Source: Pseudomonadota bacterium (GTDB lineage Bacteria > Desulfobacterota > Desulfobacteria > Desulfobacterales > RPRI01). Taken from it: a stretch of 64,000 nucleotides of DNA. The notes below the pieces were generated by a model. That model was not told the DNA's origin. It saw only the letters and a list, made by a program, of their open reading frames with translations, and did no database searches. Both the position numbers and the translations under genes were made by a program. Shown here piece by piece: positions 34,863 to 42,605 of this stretch. Position 1 is the stretch's first letter. Every line of letters starts with the position of its first letter. The stretch is taken from NCBI GenBank assembly GCA_018817425.1, contig JAHITX010000033.1, positions 1 to 64,000 on the forward strand, in the 5' to 3' direction.

Positions 34863-35567
34863 CTATCTATCCGGGCAACCGGGATTATTAACGCAAGAAA
34901 GCATCTTATTCACAACCGCTTCAATATCAAGATCGGTTGAATCTAGTATAATAGCATCTTCGGCCGGTTTTAAAGGAGCGAGTTTCCTGTTTTTGTCGTT
35001 TTCATCACGAAGCTTTATATCGCTTTCAATTTCCTCTAATGTGATAGAGTCTTTTGTTCCGGATAATTCCATATATCTCCTGAGAGCTCTTGTTTTAACG
35101 GAAGCATCAAGATAGAATTTTACATCGGCCAAGGGAAAAACAACAGTGCCCATATCGCGTCCTTCAAAAACAGCCCCCTTTTCTTTACCAAGTTCTTTTT
35201 GCAGGAAAAGAAGATATTTTCTTACTACCATTCTTGCTGAAACCGCAGAAGCAAGCATAGACATCTCAGGCGTTCGGATTTCATCTGATATGTCAGTATG
35301 ATTGGATAAAAGGCGAAGCCCTTTATCATTTCTTATAAACTCAAGATTAAGAGTCGCACAAAGCTTTTCAAGCTTTAAATCATCATCAGGGCTGATATTA
35401 TGTTTTTTCGCTTCATAGGCAACACCCCTGTAAAGAGCACCTGTATCAATATATTTATACCCGAGGCGTTCAGCCAGTATCTTACTCACCGTAGTTTTGC
35501 CGGCACCGGCAGGGCCGTCTATGGTTATGAGAAGAAGTTTTGCGACAGTATCGGCATTGTTATTCAT
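34863..35567 (-). CDS. cmk: Cytidylate kinase
   Basis: 234 residues. Phosphorylates CMP and dCMP. P-loop ITIDGPAGAGKTTVSKIL near the N-terminus; YIDTGALYRGVAYEA binds the substrate; FEGRDMGTVVFPLADVKFYLDAS is the signature region; RDENDKNRKLAPLKPAEDAIILDST lies near the C-terminus. Its start overlaps the hisC stop (TAATG), so translation is probably coupled. Cmk is often followed by rpsA in related bacteria; here a GAF-ANTAR gene follows instead. Confidence 0.94.
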   Translation of the reverse strand: MNNNADTVAKLLLITIDGPAGAGKTTVSKILAERLGYKYIDTGALYRGVAYEAKKHNISPDDDLKLEKLCATLNLEFIRNDKGLRLLSNHTDISDEIRTPEMSMLASAVSARMVVRKYLLFLQKELGKEKGAVFEGRDMGTVVFPLADVKFYLDASVKTRALRRYMELSGTKDSITLEEIESDIKLRDENDKNRKLAPLKPAEDAIILDSTDLDIEAVVNKMLSCVNNPGCPDR

Positions 35568-36652
35568 TACAGCACCTTTTTGAGGGCATTTAAAAAACGT
35601 ATATTTTCTTCATGCAACCCGATGCTGACCCTAATGTATTCGGGATATCCATAGGAAGTCATCGACCTTACAATTACTCCAAGTCTTAGCATGCTTTCAA
35701 AAACATCATCTGCGCTCTTTTTAACATCAATTAAAAAAAAGTTCGACTGTGTTGGATAAAAACTGATTCCGATTTTATTTAAAGCATCATACATAAATTC
35801 AAGCTCATCATGAACGAGCTTTATTGTTTTATTAAAAAACTCCACGTCTCCAAGTGCCGCAGCAGCTCCTGCCTGAGCAAGAGAACTGGCATTAAAAGGG
35901 GGTCTGATCCTGTTTAAAATGCCAGCTATATATTCGGGCATAACACCATAACCTATCCTTAAGCCCGCCAGTCCGTATATTTTTGAAAAAGTACGAAGTG
36001 TCACTATATTAAATTCCGAACCGATATAATCCAAACCTCGCACACAATCTTTGTCACGGATAAATTCTATATACGCTTCATCCATAACAACAATTACATT
36101 ACCCGGAACTTTTCTGATAAATTTTTCAAAGTTCTTTTTTGAAATAACCGTCCCGGTTGGATTATTAGGATTACACAAAAATATCAAGCGGGTTTTGTCC
36201 GTAATCGCTTCTGCAATTGCATCAAGATCGATTGAAAGAGATTTTAAAGGAATAAACAAAAGCTTTGCGCCAGCACTCTTAGCCGATATCTCATACATCA
36301 GAAAAGAAGGCTTTGGTATTATCACTTCATCTTCCGGCATTAGAAACGCGGTTGTAAGCATTTCTATTATTTCATCGGAGCCGTTTCCTAAAACAATTTT
36401 ATTAGATGAAACCTCAAGATGCTTTGAAAGCTTGTTCACAAGTTCACAACCACTTCCGTCCGGATACCGGTTTAACCCTGACAGTACTTTCTCAATAGCA
36501 CTAAGAGCCATTGGAGAAGGCCCAAGAGGATTTTCGTTTGATGCCAGCTTTATGGAACCTGATATCCCATACTCTCTTTCAAGCTCTTCAATGGGCTTTC
36601 CCGGAACATAAGGTTTTATGGAAAGTATATGTTCAGGAGCTTTAAGTTTCAT
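35567..36652 (-). CDS. hisC: Histidinol-phosphate aminotransferase
   Basis: 361 residues. PLP-dependent transaminase of histidine synthesis. Conserved pieces: IKLASNENPLGPSP, GNGSDEII, LCNPNNPTGTV, VVMDEAYIEF, the PLP lysine in RTFSKIYGLAGLRIGYG, and the C-terminal Arg in YIRVSIGL. It sits between the oxidoreductase gamma subunit (34 bp upstream) and cmk (overlapping), not in a his operon. Some HisC paralogues act on tyrosine/phenylalanine, so aromatic transamination is an alternative. Confidence 0.9.
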   Translation of the reverse strand: MKLKAPEHILSIKPYVPGKPIEELEREYGISGSIKLASNENPLGPSPMALSAIEKVLSGLNRYPDGSGCELVNKLSKHLEVSSNKIVLGNGSDEIIEMLTTAFLMPEDEVIIPKPSFLMYEISAKSAGAKLLFIPLKSLSIDLDAIAEAITDKTRLIFLCNPNNPTGTVISKKNFEKFIRKVPGNVIVVMDEAYIEFIRDKDCVRGLDYIGSEFNIVTLRTFSKIYGLAGLRIGYGVMPEYIAGILNRIRPPFNASSLAQAGAAAALGDVEFFNKTIKLVHDELEFMYDALNKIGISFYPTQSNFFLIDVKKSADDVFESMLRLGVIVRSMTSYGYPEYIRVSIGLHEENIRFLNALKKVL

Positions 36653-36686
36653 ATCGAATATTCCTATTAATCTCCCCAGGGGGAAA

Positions 36687-37226
36687 TTACTGGTTCAAAG
36701 CCGCCAACCTGCCGCTTTCAAGGGCCTGCATATTAAGGGGTATCAGTTTTTCTTTACTTGCAAATTCAGCTTTGACACATTTTTTTAATATCTCAAAATC
36801 CACCATCTTGCTGCGGGCGACAAACGCTCCTAAAGCAACAATATTTGAAGCTTTCATACTTCCAATATCTTTTGCAATCTCTGATACTGAAACCTTGATT
36901 TCATCTATATCTTTACGACCCGAATCAATTTGTATAAGCGAACTGTTTATCATAATCACTCCGCCCGGTTTAACAGCGGGTGCAAATTTTTCAAGCGAAG
37001 GCCGGTTCATTGCCACTAAATGCAAAGGATTCGACACAATAGGAGAAGCAATCGGCCTATCACTTATCACAACCATGCAATATGCAGTACCACCTCTCAT
37101 TTCAGGACCATATGATGGAATCCAGACAACCTCATGGCCCTCTTCCAAAGCAGCTTCTGCCAGAATTTTTGCGCTAAAAAGAATCCCCTGCCCCCCGAAA
37201 CCGGCAAACATTACTTCACGTTGCAT
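36687..37226 (-). CDS. 2-oxoacid:ferredoxin oxidoreductase, gamma subunit
   Basis: 179 residues. The gamma domain opens with EVMFAGFGGQGILFSAKIL and carries the typical SYGPEMRGGTAYCMVVISD. It completes a four-gene complex (ferredoxin, alpha, beta, gamma) that oxidatively decarboxylates a 2-oxoacid to acyl-CoA with reduced ferredoxin, or runs in reverse. The start has a strong AAGGAGGAG ribosome site and overlaps the end of the beta gene by 11 bp. Confidence 0.92.
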   Translation of the reverse strand: MQREVMFAGFGGQGILFSAKILAEAALEEGHEVVWIPSYGPEMRGGTAYCMVVISDRPIASPIVSNPLHLVAMNRPSLEKFAPAVKPGGVIMINSSLIQIDSGRKDIDEIKVSVSEIAKDIGSMKASNIVALGAFVARSKMVDFEILKKCVKAEFASKEKLIPLNMQALESGRLAALNQ

Positions 37227-37980
37227 TATCTCCTCCTTTTGCCTGCAGCGGGGTTTTATATTCTCCTATAGGATAATAGGGAAGAAGTTCTTCCTCAGCC
37301 CATTTTACTGCATCAACAGGTGTAAGTCCCCAGTTTGTAGGACATGTGCTGATAAGTTCAACAAAGCTAAAACACCTGCGCTCAAGCTGGTACATAAAAG
37401 CCGTTTTAATAGCTTTTTTGGCTTTTACAATATACTTTGGCTTTATAACCGATTCTCTTGCAATATATGCAGGAGTCTGAAGGGCCGAAAGCAATTCGGC
37501 AACTTTAATCGGCATCCCAACATCTTCAATATTGCGGCCAAAAGGTGAAGTAGTTGTACGCTGACCAGGCATGGTTGTGGGAGCCATCTGCCCACCGGTC
37601 ATCCCGTAAACTGCATTGTTTATGAATATAGTAGTAAACTTCTCCCCCCTGTTTGCAGCATGAATGATTTCACCCATACCAATACTCGCAAGATCGCCAT
37701 CACCCTGATAAGTAAAAACCACAAGATCAGGACGTACCCTTTTTATCCCGGTCGCCATTGCCGGAGCACGCCCATGTGCTGCTTCCTGAAAATCAAACGT
37801 AAAATAATTATAAGCCATTACCGCACAACCAACAGGCGCAATACCTACCGTTTTTCCAGCTATGCCAAGCTCGTCAATTACTTCCGCTACAAGCCTGTGA
37901 GCAACACCATGAGTGCAGCCCGGACAATAATGAGTAACCTGATCTGCAAGGCAATCCGGTTTTTTAAATGTTTTTCCCAT
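37216..37980 (-). CDS. 2-oxoacid:ferredoxin oxidoreductase, beta (thiamine diphosphate) subunit
   Basis: 254 residues. Binds thiamine diphosphate: YCPGCTHGVAHRL at the N-terminus, GRAPAMATGIKRVRPDLVVFTYQGDGD with the GDGD motif, and FINNAVYGMTGGQMAPTT completing the ThDP/Mg site. The Cys residues near the N-terminus may touch the Fe-S relay. Lies between alpha and gamma genes. Confidence 0.93.
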   Translation of the reverse strand: MGKTFKKPDCLADQVTHYCPGCTHGVAHRLVAEVIDELGIAGKTVGIAPVGCAVMAYNYFTFDFQEAAHGRAPAMATGIKRVRPDLVVFTYQGDGDLASIGMGEIIHAANRGEKFTTIFINNAVYGMTGGQMAPTTMPGQRTTTSPFGRNIEDVGMPIKVAELLSALQTPAYIARESVIKPKYIVKAKKAIKTAFMYQLERRCFSFVELISTCPTNWGLTPVDAVKWAEEELLPYYPIGEYKTPLQAKGGDNAT

Positions 37981-37998
37981 TAGTTATTTACTACTCCT

Positions 37999-39066
37999 TT
38001 AAAGATACGACTTTACCGCATCCATTATTTCTTCAGGCGTAGGCACATCACCGCCACAACTCCCATACCATTTAACAGGGCACTTCCCTTGAACACATCT
38101 TTCAACATCTTCAACCATCTGCCCCATACTCATCTCAATGCTTAACGCCATTTTACAGCTGTTTTTAGATGCCGCTTCCAAAACGGCTTTTTCAGGAAAA
38201 GGAAACAATGTTTTGGGTCTTATCAAACCGATCTCGATTCCTTCTTCCTTCATATTATCAACAGCCGTTTTACAGACCCTGCTCATTGTTCCATAACTTA
38301 CTATAAGCAACCTGTAATCATTATCTGTATTGTATGATTCCCACATGACGTCTTCGCGTTTCATGCGGTTATACTTTTCTTTAAGGGTCAGATTATTATT
38401 ATTGAGCACAACCGGATCAAGAAAAAGGGACTTTACAATATTTTTCTTTGTACTCTTTCTTGTATCCATCCCGTTTGTGGCCCAGGAATCTTTATTGGTA
38501 GGTTCTGATTTTAAGTGTTCGGGAAATTCCACTGGTTCCATCATCTGCCCGATAAGACCATCACCTACAATCATAACAGGATTTCGGTATTTCTCCGCAA
38601 GAGGAAAAGCCATCATAACCATCTCGACCGCTTCCTGAACACTTGCTGGCGCCATAACAAGTAATCTATAATCCCCATGACCGCCGCCTTTTGTTGCCTG
38701 AAAGTAATCGGCTTGAGATGGAAGAATTCCACCCAATCCTGGGCCTCCTCTCATGATATTTACAAATACCGCAGGGCACTGGGCGCCTGCAATATAGCTT
38801 ATCGCTTCGCTCATAAGGCTAATTCCAGGACTTGATGAAGTTGTAAATACCCTTTCGCCGCAAGCAGATGCGCCAAAAACCATATATCCTACTGCGACTT
38901 CACTCTCACCTTGTAAAAATACGCCACCAACTTCAGGCATGCGATATGAAAGGTACTCCGAAACTTCAGACTGAGGAGTAATGGGATAGGCAAAGTAGTT
39001 CAAGCAACCTGCTCTGATTGCCGCTTCACCTATTGCTTCATTTCCCTTCATCAAAATCTTTCCCAT
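37999..39066 (-). CDS. vorB: 2-oxoacid:ferredoxin oxidoreductase, alpha subunit (VorB-like)
   Basis: 355 residues. N-terminal pyrimidine-binding domain: MKGNEAIGEAAIRAGCLNYF, AYPITPQSEVSEYLSYRMPE, GESEVAVGYMVFGASACGERVFTTSSSPG. It continues to a transketolase C-terminal domain (YGTMSRVCKTAVDNM, IGLIRPKTLFPFP). The segment GQMMEPVEFPE resembles VorB (3-methyl-2-oxobutanoate) more than KorA, but branched-chain versus 2-oxoglutarate specificity cannot be settled by eye. GGGAG ribosome site. Confidence 0.9.
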   Translation of the reverse strand: MGKILMKGNEAIGEAAIRAGCLNYFAYPITPQSEVSEYLSYRMPEVGGVFLQGESEVAVGYMVFGASACGERVFTTSSSPGISLMSEAISYIAGAQCPAVFVNIMRGGPGLGGILPSQADYFQATKGGGHGDYRLLVMAPASVQEAVEMVMMAFPLAEKYRNPVMIVGDGLIGQMMEPVEFPEHLKSEPTNKDSWATNGMDTRKSTKKNIVKSLFLDPVVLNNNNLTLKEKYNRMKREDVMWESYNTDNDYRLLIVSYGTMSRVCKTAVDNMKEEGIEIGLIRPKTLFPFPEKAVLEAASKNSCKMALSIEMSMGQMVEDVERCVQGKCPVKWYGSCGGDVPTPEEIMDAVKSYL

Positions 39067-39117
39067 GTTCTTTCTCCCGTTTGTTTCAAACTATATTATT
39101 ATCATCAGAAGTTTCCG

Positions 39118-39336
39118 TTATTCATCCTTTACTTCCGTTATGCTAATGGCTGCATCCGGACACATAATACAACATGTTGAACAGAAAACGCAGTTCTCAT
39201 GGCGTGCCTGGTAAGCTGAAAAATAACCTTTTTCATTCACATCTGTTGATATTTCAAGAATTTTTTTAGGACACACATCCACACACAAACCGCATCCCTT
39301 GCATATGTTTAAATCTATATAATGTTTGTAAGCCAT
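39118..39336 (-). CDS. 2-oxoacid:ferredoxin oxidoreductase, 2x[4Fe-4S] ferredoxin subunit
   Basis: 72 residues with two clusters: CKGCGLCVDVCPKKIL and CVFCSTCCIMCPDAAI. The second motif has an extra Cys (CSTCCIMC). It should relay electrons from the ThDP site to external ferredoxin. First gene of the oxidoreductase operon, with AGGGAG upstream. Confidence 0.92.
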   Translation of the reverse strand: MAYKHYIDLNICKGCGLCVDVCPKKILEISTDVNEKGYFSAYQARHENCVFCSTCCIMCPDAAISITEVKDE

Positions 39337-39435
39337 TTAAACTCCCTAACTAACTAAAAGCCATCTTTTTTAGAAAATAATTTAAAAGCAGACTGAATCC
39401 CCAAATTTACAGCGAATTAGTTTTGTCCAGATTTT

Positions 39436-39455
39436 AACCCGGTTTTAACCGGGTT
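39436..39455. terminator. Stem-loop between the P-loop NTPase gene and the oxidoreductase operon
   Basis: AACCCGGT-TTTA-ACCGGGTT is a perfect 8-bp hairpin, extended outward by CCAGA/TCTGG. A T-run follows only on the plus strand, while both neighbouring genes are leftward; on the minus strand the tail is TTAAAATC. It may be a weak terminator or a processing/attenuation hairpin. Confidence 0.5.
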
Positions 39456-39456
39456 T

Positions 39457-40143
39457 TTATTCTGGTTTTATCCAGGGCGGAACAAGCTGCCTTTTTAATG
39501 TCAAAACAGGGCACAAAAATTGTTTCATATCCACTTTGCCGGAAAGCGAAGAAGGAATTGTTATAAATTCCAGCGGCAGGCCGGTATTATCTGCAACTAT
39601 GGAAACAAATTCATAACCCTCATATATTGTATCAGTGCCGGTCTCATTAATAAGATTTGCATTGCCTATGATACCGCTAATGCGCATCCCGGAAACATTT
39701 TCTATCCCTTCTTTTGCTTTAATACAACCTTTTAAGGTATCGGTAAAAGGCCTGTAAGGATTTATAACCTGCAAAAGGCGATATTTCCTGCCTTTAAAAG
39801 CATCTCCAAGAGCAGCAAGCACCCTGCCCCCTGGCTTATCTCCACCAACATCCAATATCGTAAGCTGTCGCGGATTTCTTATTAGTCCTGAAACAGCCGG
39901 ATCTAATATGGCAAGATCGGCATGAAGATATTTTTCCGGTGGCAAAACAACTTCTATACCAAGCTTAATAAGCTGCTTTCTTGCCTCACGCGTTCTAAAA
40001 TAAGGATTTATAAGATCAAGATCCGCAATGCTTACATCCACCCCGGCAAGTTTTCTCTCAACTGCATAATTTACTGAAATTTCGGTTTTACCGCTACCGT
40101 AATTTCCAACTATTACAACAATTCCCTCAAGCAAAATATCCAT
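39457..40143 (-). CDS. P-loop NTPase, MinD/CobQ-like, linked to the oxidoreductase operon
   Basis: 228 residues from ATG 40143; a TTG at 40170 adds nine. Walker A is VIVGNYGSGKTEISVNYA. Then come DVSIADLDLINPYFRTREAR (the Asp pair of deviant-Walker proteins) and LTILDVGGDKPGGRVLAALG as Walker B region. This resembles SIMIBI-class ATPases that use ATP to load metals or cofactors. Position just upstream of the ferredoxin/alpha/beta/gamma genes suggests a part in maturation of that complex, which is an inference. Substrate unknown. Confidence 0.75.
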   Translation of the reverse strand: MDILLEGIVVIVGNYGSGKTEISVNYAVERKLAGVDVSIADLDLINPYFRTREARKQLIKLGIEVVLPPEKYLHADLAILDPAVSGLIRNPRQLTILDVGGDKPGGRVLAALGDAFKGRKYRLLQVINPYRPFTDTLKGCIKAKEGIENVSGMRISGIIGNANLINETGTDTIYEGYEFVSIVADNTGLPLEFITIPSSLSGKVDMKQFLCPVLTLKRQLVPPWIKPE

Positions 40144-40478
40144 ATTCACCAAATGCCGTAAAAAAACCAAGGGTGACCAAAATAATAATCTATTTTAAAT
40201 CAAACTATTATATGTTTAGTTTTCCAAATATTTAAAACGTAAACTTATTAAATATTTTTTAATTATATTTATGTCAAGCAATTTTCAAAATACCGGCAGG
40301 GTAACCACATTTGGATTTAATTTGTTCTTTTACAAGCCTTTAAACTCATAAGCTTATAAACTGTCTTTTTCTTAGAACTTAATTGATTTTATATAAATAC
40401 CGGTGTAAAAATATTATTATGTGTTTTATGAATGTTATGGTCAATTCCCCTATTTCAAATCAAACAACGGAGGATTCG
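40144..40478. other. Intergenic region upstream of sodN
   Basis: AT-rich divergent spacer. Contains CAGGGTAACCACATTT at 40297-40312, a near-copy of segments at 10914 and 45296. An in-frame ORF extension from 40383 was not accepted because the ribosome site lies at 40469. No firm promoter boxes. Confidence 0.35.
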
Positions 40479-40949
40479 ATGATGAAAACCTTTAAAAAAG
40501 TAATGTTGTTAATCACCTTTATTACAGTCAGTTATAGTATGATTGTACCCCAAACAGGGTATGCTCACTGTCAGATTCCATGTGGAATTTACAATGATTA
40601 TGCCAGGGTTCAATCGATGCTTGAAGATACCGATACCATAGAGAAATCAGCCAAATTAATTGCTGAATTGGCAGGAAAACCTGATGCGCAATCTCAAAAC
40701 CAATTGGTTCGCTGGGTAATGAACAAGGAAAAACACGCCCAAAACATCATCTCTACAATCAGTGATTACTTTTTAACCCAAAGGATTAAGCCGGATCAAA
40801 AAGATTATTCCGAACGTTTAATAAAACATCATACGGTAATCATTGCTGCAATGAAAGCTAAACAAAATGCTGATGTCAAATATGCAAAAGCCTTAAGGGA
40901 AAGCATCCAAGCTCTCTTATCTTACTATCCTGAACACACGCATAATTAA
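40479..40949 (+). CDS. sodN: Nickel superoxide dismutase with Sec-type signal peptide
   Basis: 156 residues. Start ATG 40479 (or the adjacent ATG 40482) follows GGAGG at 5 nt. The signal peptide MMKTFKKVMLLITFITVSYS ends in TGYA, and the next residue is His30 of the nickel hook HCQIPCGIY (His30, Cys31, Pro34, Cys35, Tyr38). NiSOD needs a free N-terminal His as ligand. In actinobacteria a dedicated protease (SodX) exposes it; here signal peptidase cleavage after YA would do so on export. The rest is the four-helix NiSOD fold (LVRWVMNKEKHAQNI). Protects an anaerobe's periplasm from superoxide. No sodX is adjacent. Confidence 0.92.
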   Translation: MMKTFKKVMLLITFITVSYSMIVPQTGYAHCQIPCGIYNDYARVQSMLEDTDTIEKSAKLIAELAGKPDAQSQNQLVRWVMNKEKHAQNIISTISDYFLTQRIKPDQKDYSERLIKHHTVIIAAMKAKQNADVKYAKALRESIQALLSYYPEHTHN

Positions 40950-41001
40950 CGTATAAGCATAACATGCCGGATGGATTATAAAATATAGAGCTTTTATCAT
41001 A

Positions 41002-41189
41002 GAGCCAGTATAAAAACGTTTCAGTTTGGTCAAGCTCAAGGCGGGAGAAAATTTCAACAACAGGAATACATTATGTATTTCGAGGATAGCACTAAAGGTT
41101 AGCGCTTATGCTTCACTACGTGTCACTTCCTGCGAAATTTGAGCCCAACGCTTAAGATCGGCCGAAATGGGGCGTTTTGAAACTGGCTC
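41002..41189. repeat. MITE-like palindromic repeat, copy A (188 bp)
   Basis: Ends GAGCCAGTATAAAAACG and CGTTTTGAAACTGGCTC are inverted. The whole unit is an imperfect palindrome, with GTTTCAGTTTGGTCAAGCTC on the left and GCCCAACGCTTAAGATCGGC on the right. Copies B (45428) and C (50309) share both halves and differ by deletions in the centre. Copy A supplies the last codons and stop of the MaoC gene. Confidence 0.85.
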
Positions 41190-41636
41190 ATTTCTATTAC
41201 TCTTTGCTATAAGCATAATGTCAATATACGTAAGCACAATTTCATTCCTTTGATTTTTAATGATTATCCTGTTTTTTATAATTCCACGATCCTTTTGATT
41301 TTCCGATTCCCGTTTATAAATACATTTATGTGTTAATGAAAGCACATCTCCGGGACACACGGCACGTTTAAACTTTACTTCATCCATACCAAGCATGGCA
41401 ATTGCCTTAACTTTGTATTCCCAACGGTTTATGATTAAAATTGAAATCGCAAAGATATGAGATCCGGCTGCAATAAGACCTTTAAAATCCGAATTTTTTG
41501 CTTTTTCTTCATCAATGTGAATCGGCTGCGGGTCCCATTTTATTGCGTAATCAATAATTTCCTGTTTATCCACAACATGACTTCCAACAGCCTCTTCAAC
41601 ACCTATAGTGAAATCTTCATAATATTTTACCATCAT
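41106..41636 (-). CDS. MaoC-like hydratase with a repeat-encoded C-terminal tail
   Basis: 176 residues in total. The first ~147 form a hot-dog (R)-hydratase domain: YYEDFTIGVEEAVGSHVVDK, the catalytic Asp/His in KWDPQPIHIDEEKA, and GLIAAGSHIFAISILIINRW. Such enzymes hydrate 2-enoyl-CoA. The last ~27 residues (PVSKRPISADLKRWAQISQE) are not part of the fold: they are translated from the palindromic repeat copy A, whose insertion replaced the natural stop. The same peptide can be read from copy C at 50.4 kb. Substrate and pathway unassigned; no beta-oxidation genes adjoin. Confidence 0.85.
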   Translation of the reverse strand: MMVKYYEDFTIGVEEAVGSHVVDKQEIIDYAIKWDPQPIHIDEEKAKNSDFKGLIAAGSHIFAISILIINRWEYKVKAIAMLGMDEVKFKRAVCPGDVLSLTHKCIYKRESENQKDRGIIKNRIIIKNQRNEIVLTYIDIMLIAKSNRNEPVSKRPISADLKRWAQISQEVTRSEA

Positions 41637-41944
41637 AAATATTATCTCTACCCATCTAAATATTTTAAAATGTAAAAGTCTTTACTTCTGACTTATCCGA
41701 AACTGATTATTTCTGCTTTATCCTCATTATAAATAAAGAACTACCAGCCGCCTTGATATTTTCAATCGAATCCCTTATATTTGATTATAAAAATAATTCT
41801 TACTATTCATTCTATTTCTCAGCAATAGAAAGTTTAACCTATGGACACAACATCTATTTGGCTGAAACAGTAAAATCAGAGGTCTGCTTGTTAATTTTTG
41901 AGCAAACAGGCCGGTTTTGGCTCAGCATAGAAAAGGAGAGCAAA
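41637..41944. other. Intergenic region between the MaoC and SYLF genes
   Basis: About 308 bp, AT-rich, divergent. An in-frame extension of the SYLF ORF reaches 41753 but has no ribosome site and no homology. Nothing else recognised. Confidence 0.4.
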
Positions 41945-42541
41945 ATGAAGGAAAAAGGGAGAAATATTAAATTTTGTGTTTTAATTATCGTGGCTATTTT
42001 TGCATTGAATTTTAATGGTTTTGCGCATGCCGAAAACTATTCAGGCACGATCAAATTATTCAAAAAATCCAAAGCAGTTCAACCGTTTTTCAAAAGTGCA
42101 TATGGCTATGCCGTTTTTCCGGTAATCGGAAAAGGTGGTTTTTTTGTGGGCGGGGCTTACGGCAATGGGAAGGTATATAAAGGCGGTAAAGTAACCGGAG
42201 CAGCATCCCTGGTAAAAATGTCGGTAGGCTGGCAGGCCGGTGGCCAGGCTTTTAGTGAAATAATATTTTTCCAGGATAAACGGGCTTACGATGAATTTAC
42301 CAGCGGTGAGTTTGCCTTAAATGCCCAGGCATCAGCCGTTGCCGTAACCGCAGGAGCTCAAATGCAAACAGGTTCCCAGGGTGCATCTATCGGCGCAAGT
42401 GCAGGTCCGCGTAACGGAGTACAGGCAAAAACCAAATATATAAAGGGTATGGCTGTATTCGTTCACGCCAAAGGTGGATTAATGTATGAAGCAACCATTG
42501 GCGGACAAAAGTTTAATTTTACACCAGTTTGGGGTAAATAA
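41945..42541 (+). CDS. Secreted SYLF-domain (Ysc84-like) lipid-binding protein
   Basis: 198 residues from ATG 41945, fixed by AAAAGGAGAG upstream. The signal peptide (FCVLIIVAIFALNFNGF) ends at AHA-EN. The SYLF domain follows: SAYGYAVFPVIGKGGFFVGGAYGNGKVY, AASLVKMSVGWQAGGQAFSEIIFFQDK, then a Gly/Ala/Gln-rich stretch and YIKGMAVFVHAKGGLMYEATIGGQKF. SYLF proteins bind phosphoinositides in eukaryotes; the bacterial periplasmic ones are of unknown role. 64 bp upstream of hgcA, same strand. Confidence 0.88.
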   Translation: MKEKGRNIKFCVLIIVAIFALNFNGFAHAENYSGTIKLFKKSKAVQPFFKSAYGYAVFPVIGKGGFFVGGAYGNGKVYKGGKVTGAASLVKMSVGWQAGGQAFSEIIFFQDKRAYDEFTSGEFALNAQASAVAVTAGAQMQTGSQGASIGASAGPRNGVQAKTKYIKGMAVFVHAKGGLMYEATIGGQKFNFTPVWGK

Positions 42542-42605
42542 TAGCAAGTGTTCATTCAAAACTGTGTTATGGGAATAAGATATAAAAGAAATATTGGATT
42601 TAAGT

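Noticed and set aside
36051-36611. 186-codon plus-strand ORF
   Set aside because: Antisense shadow of hisC.
36772-37548. 258-codon plus-strand ORF
   Set aside because: Antisense to the gamma and beta oxidoreductase genes, whose motifs are complete; no recognisable protein.
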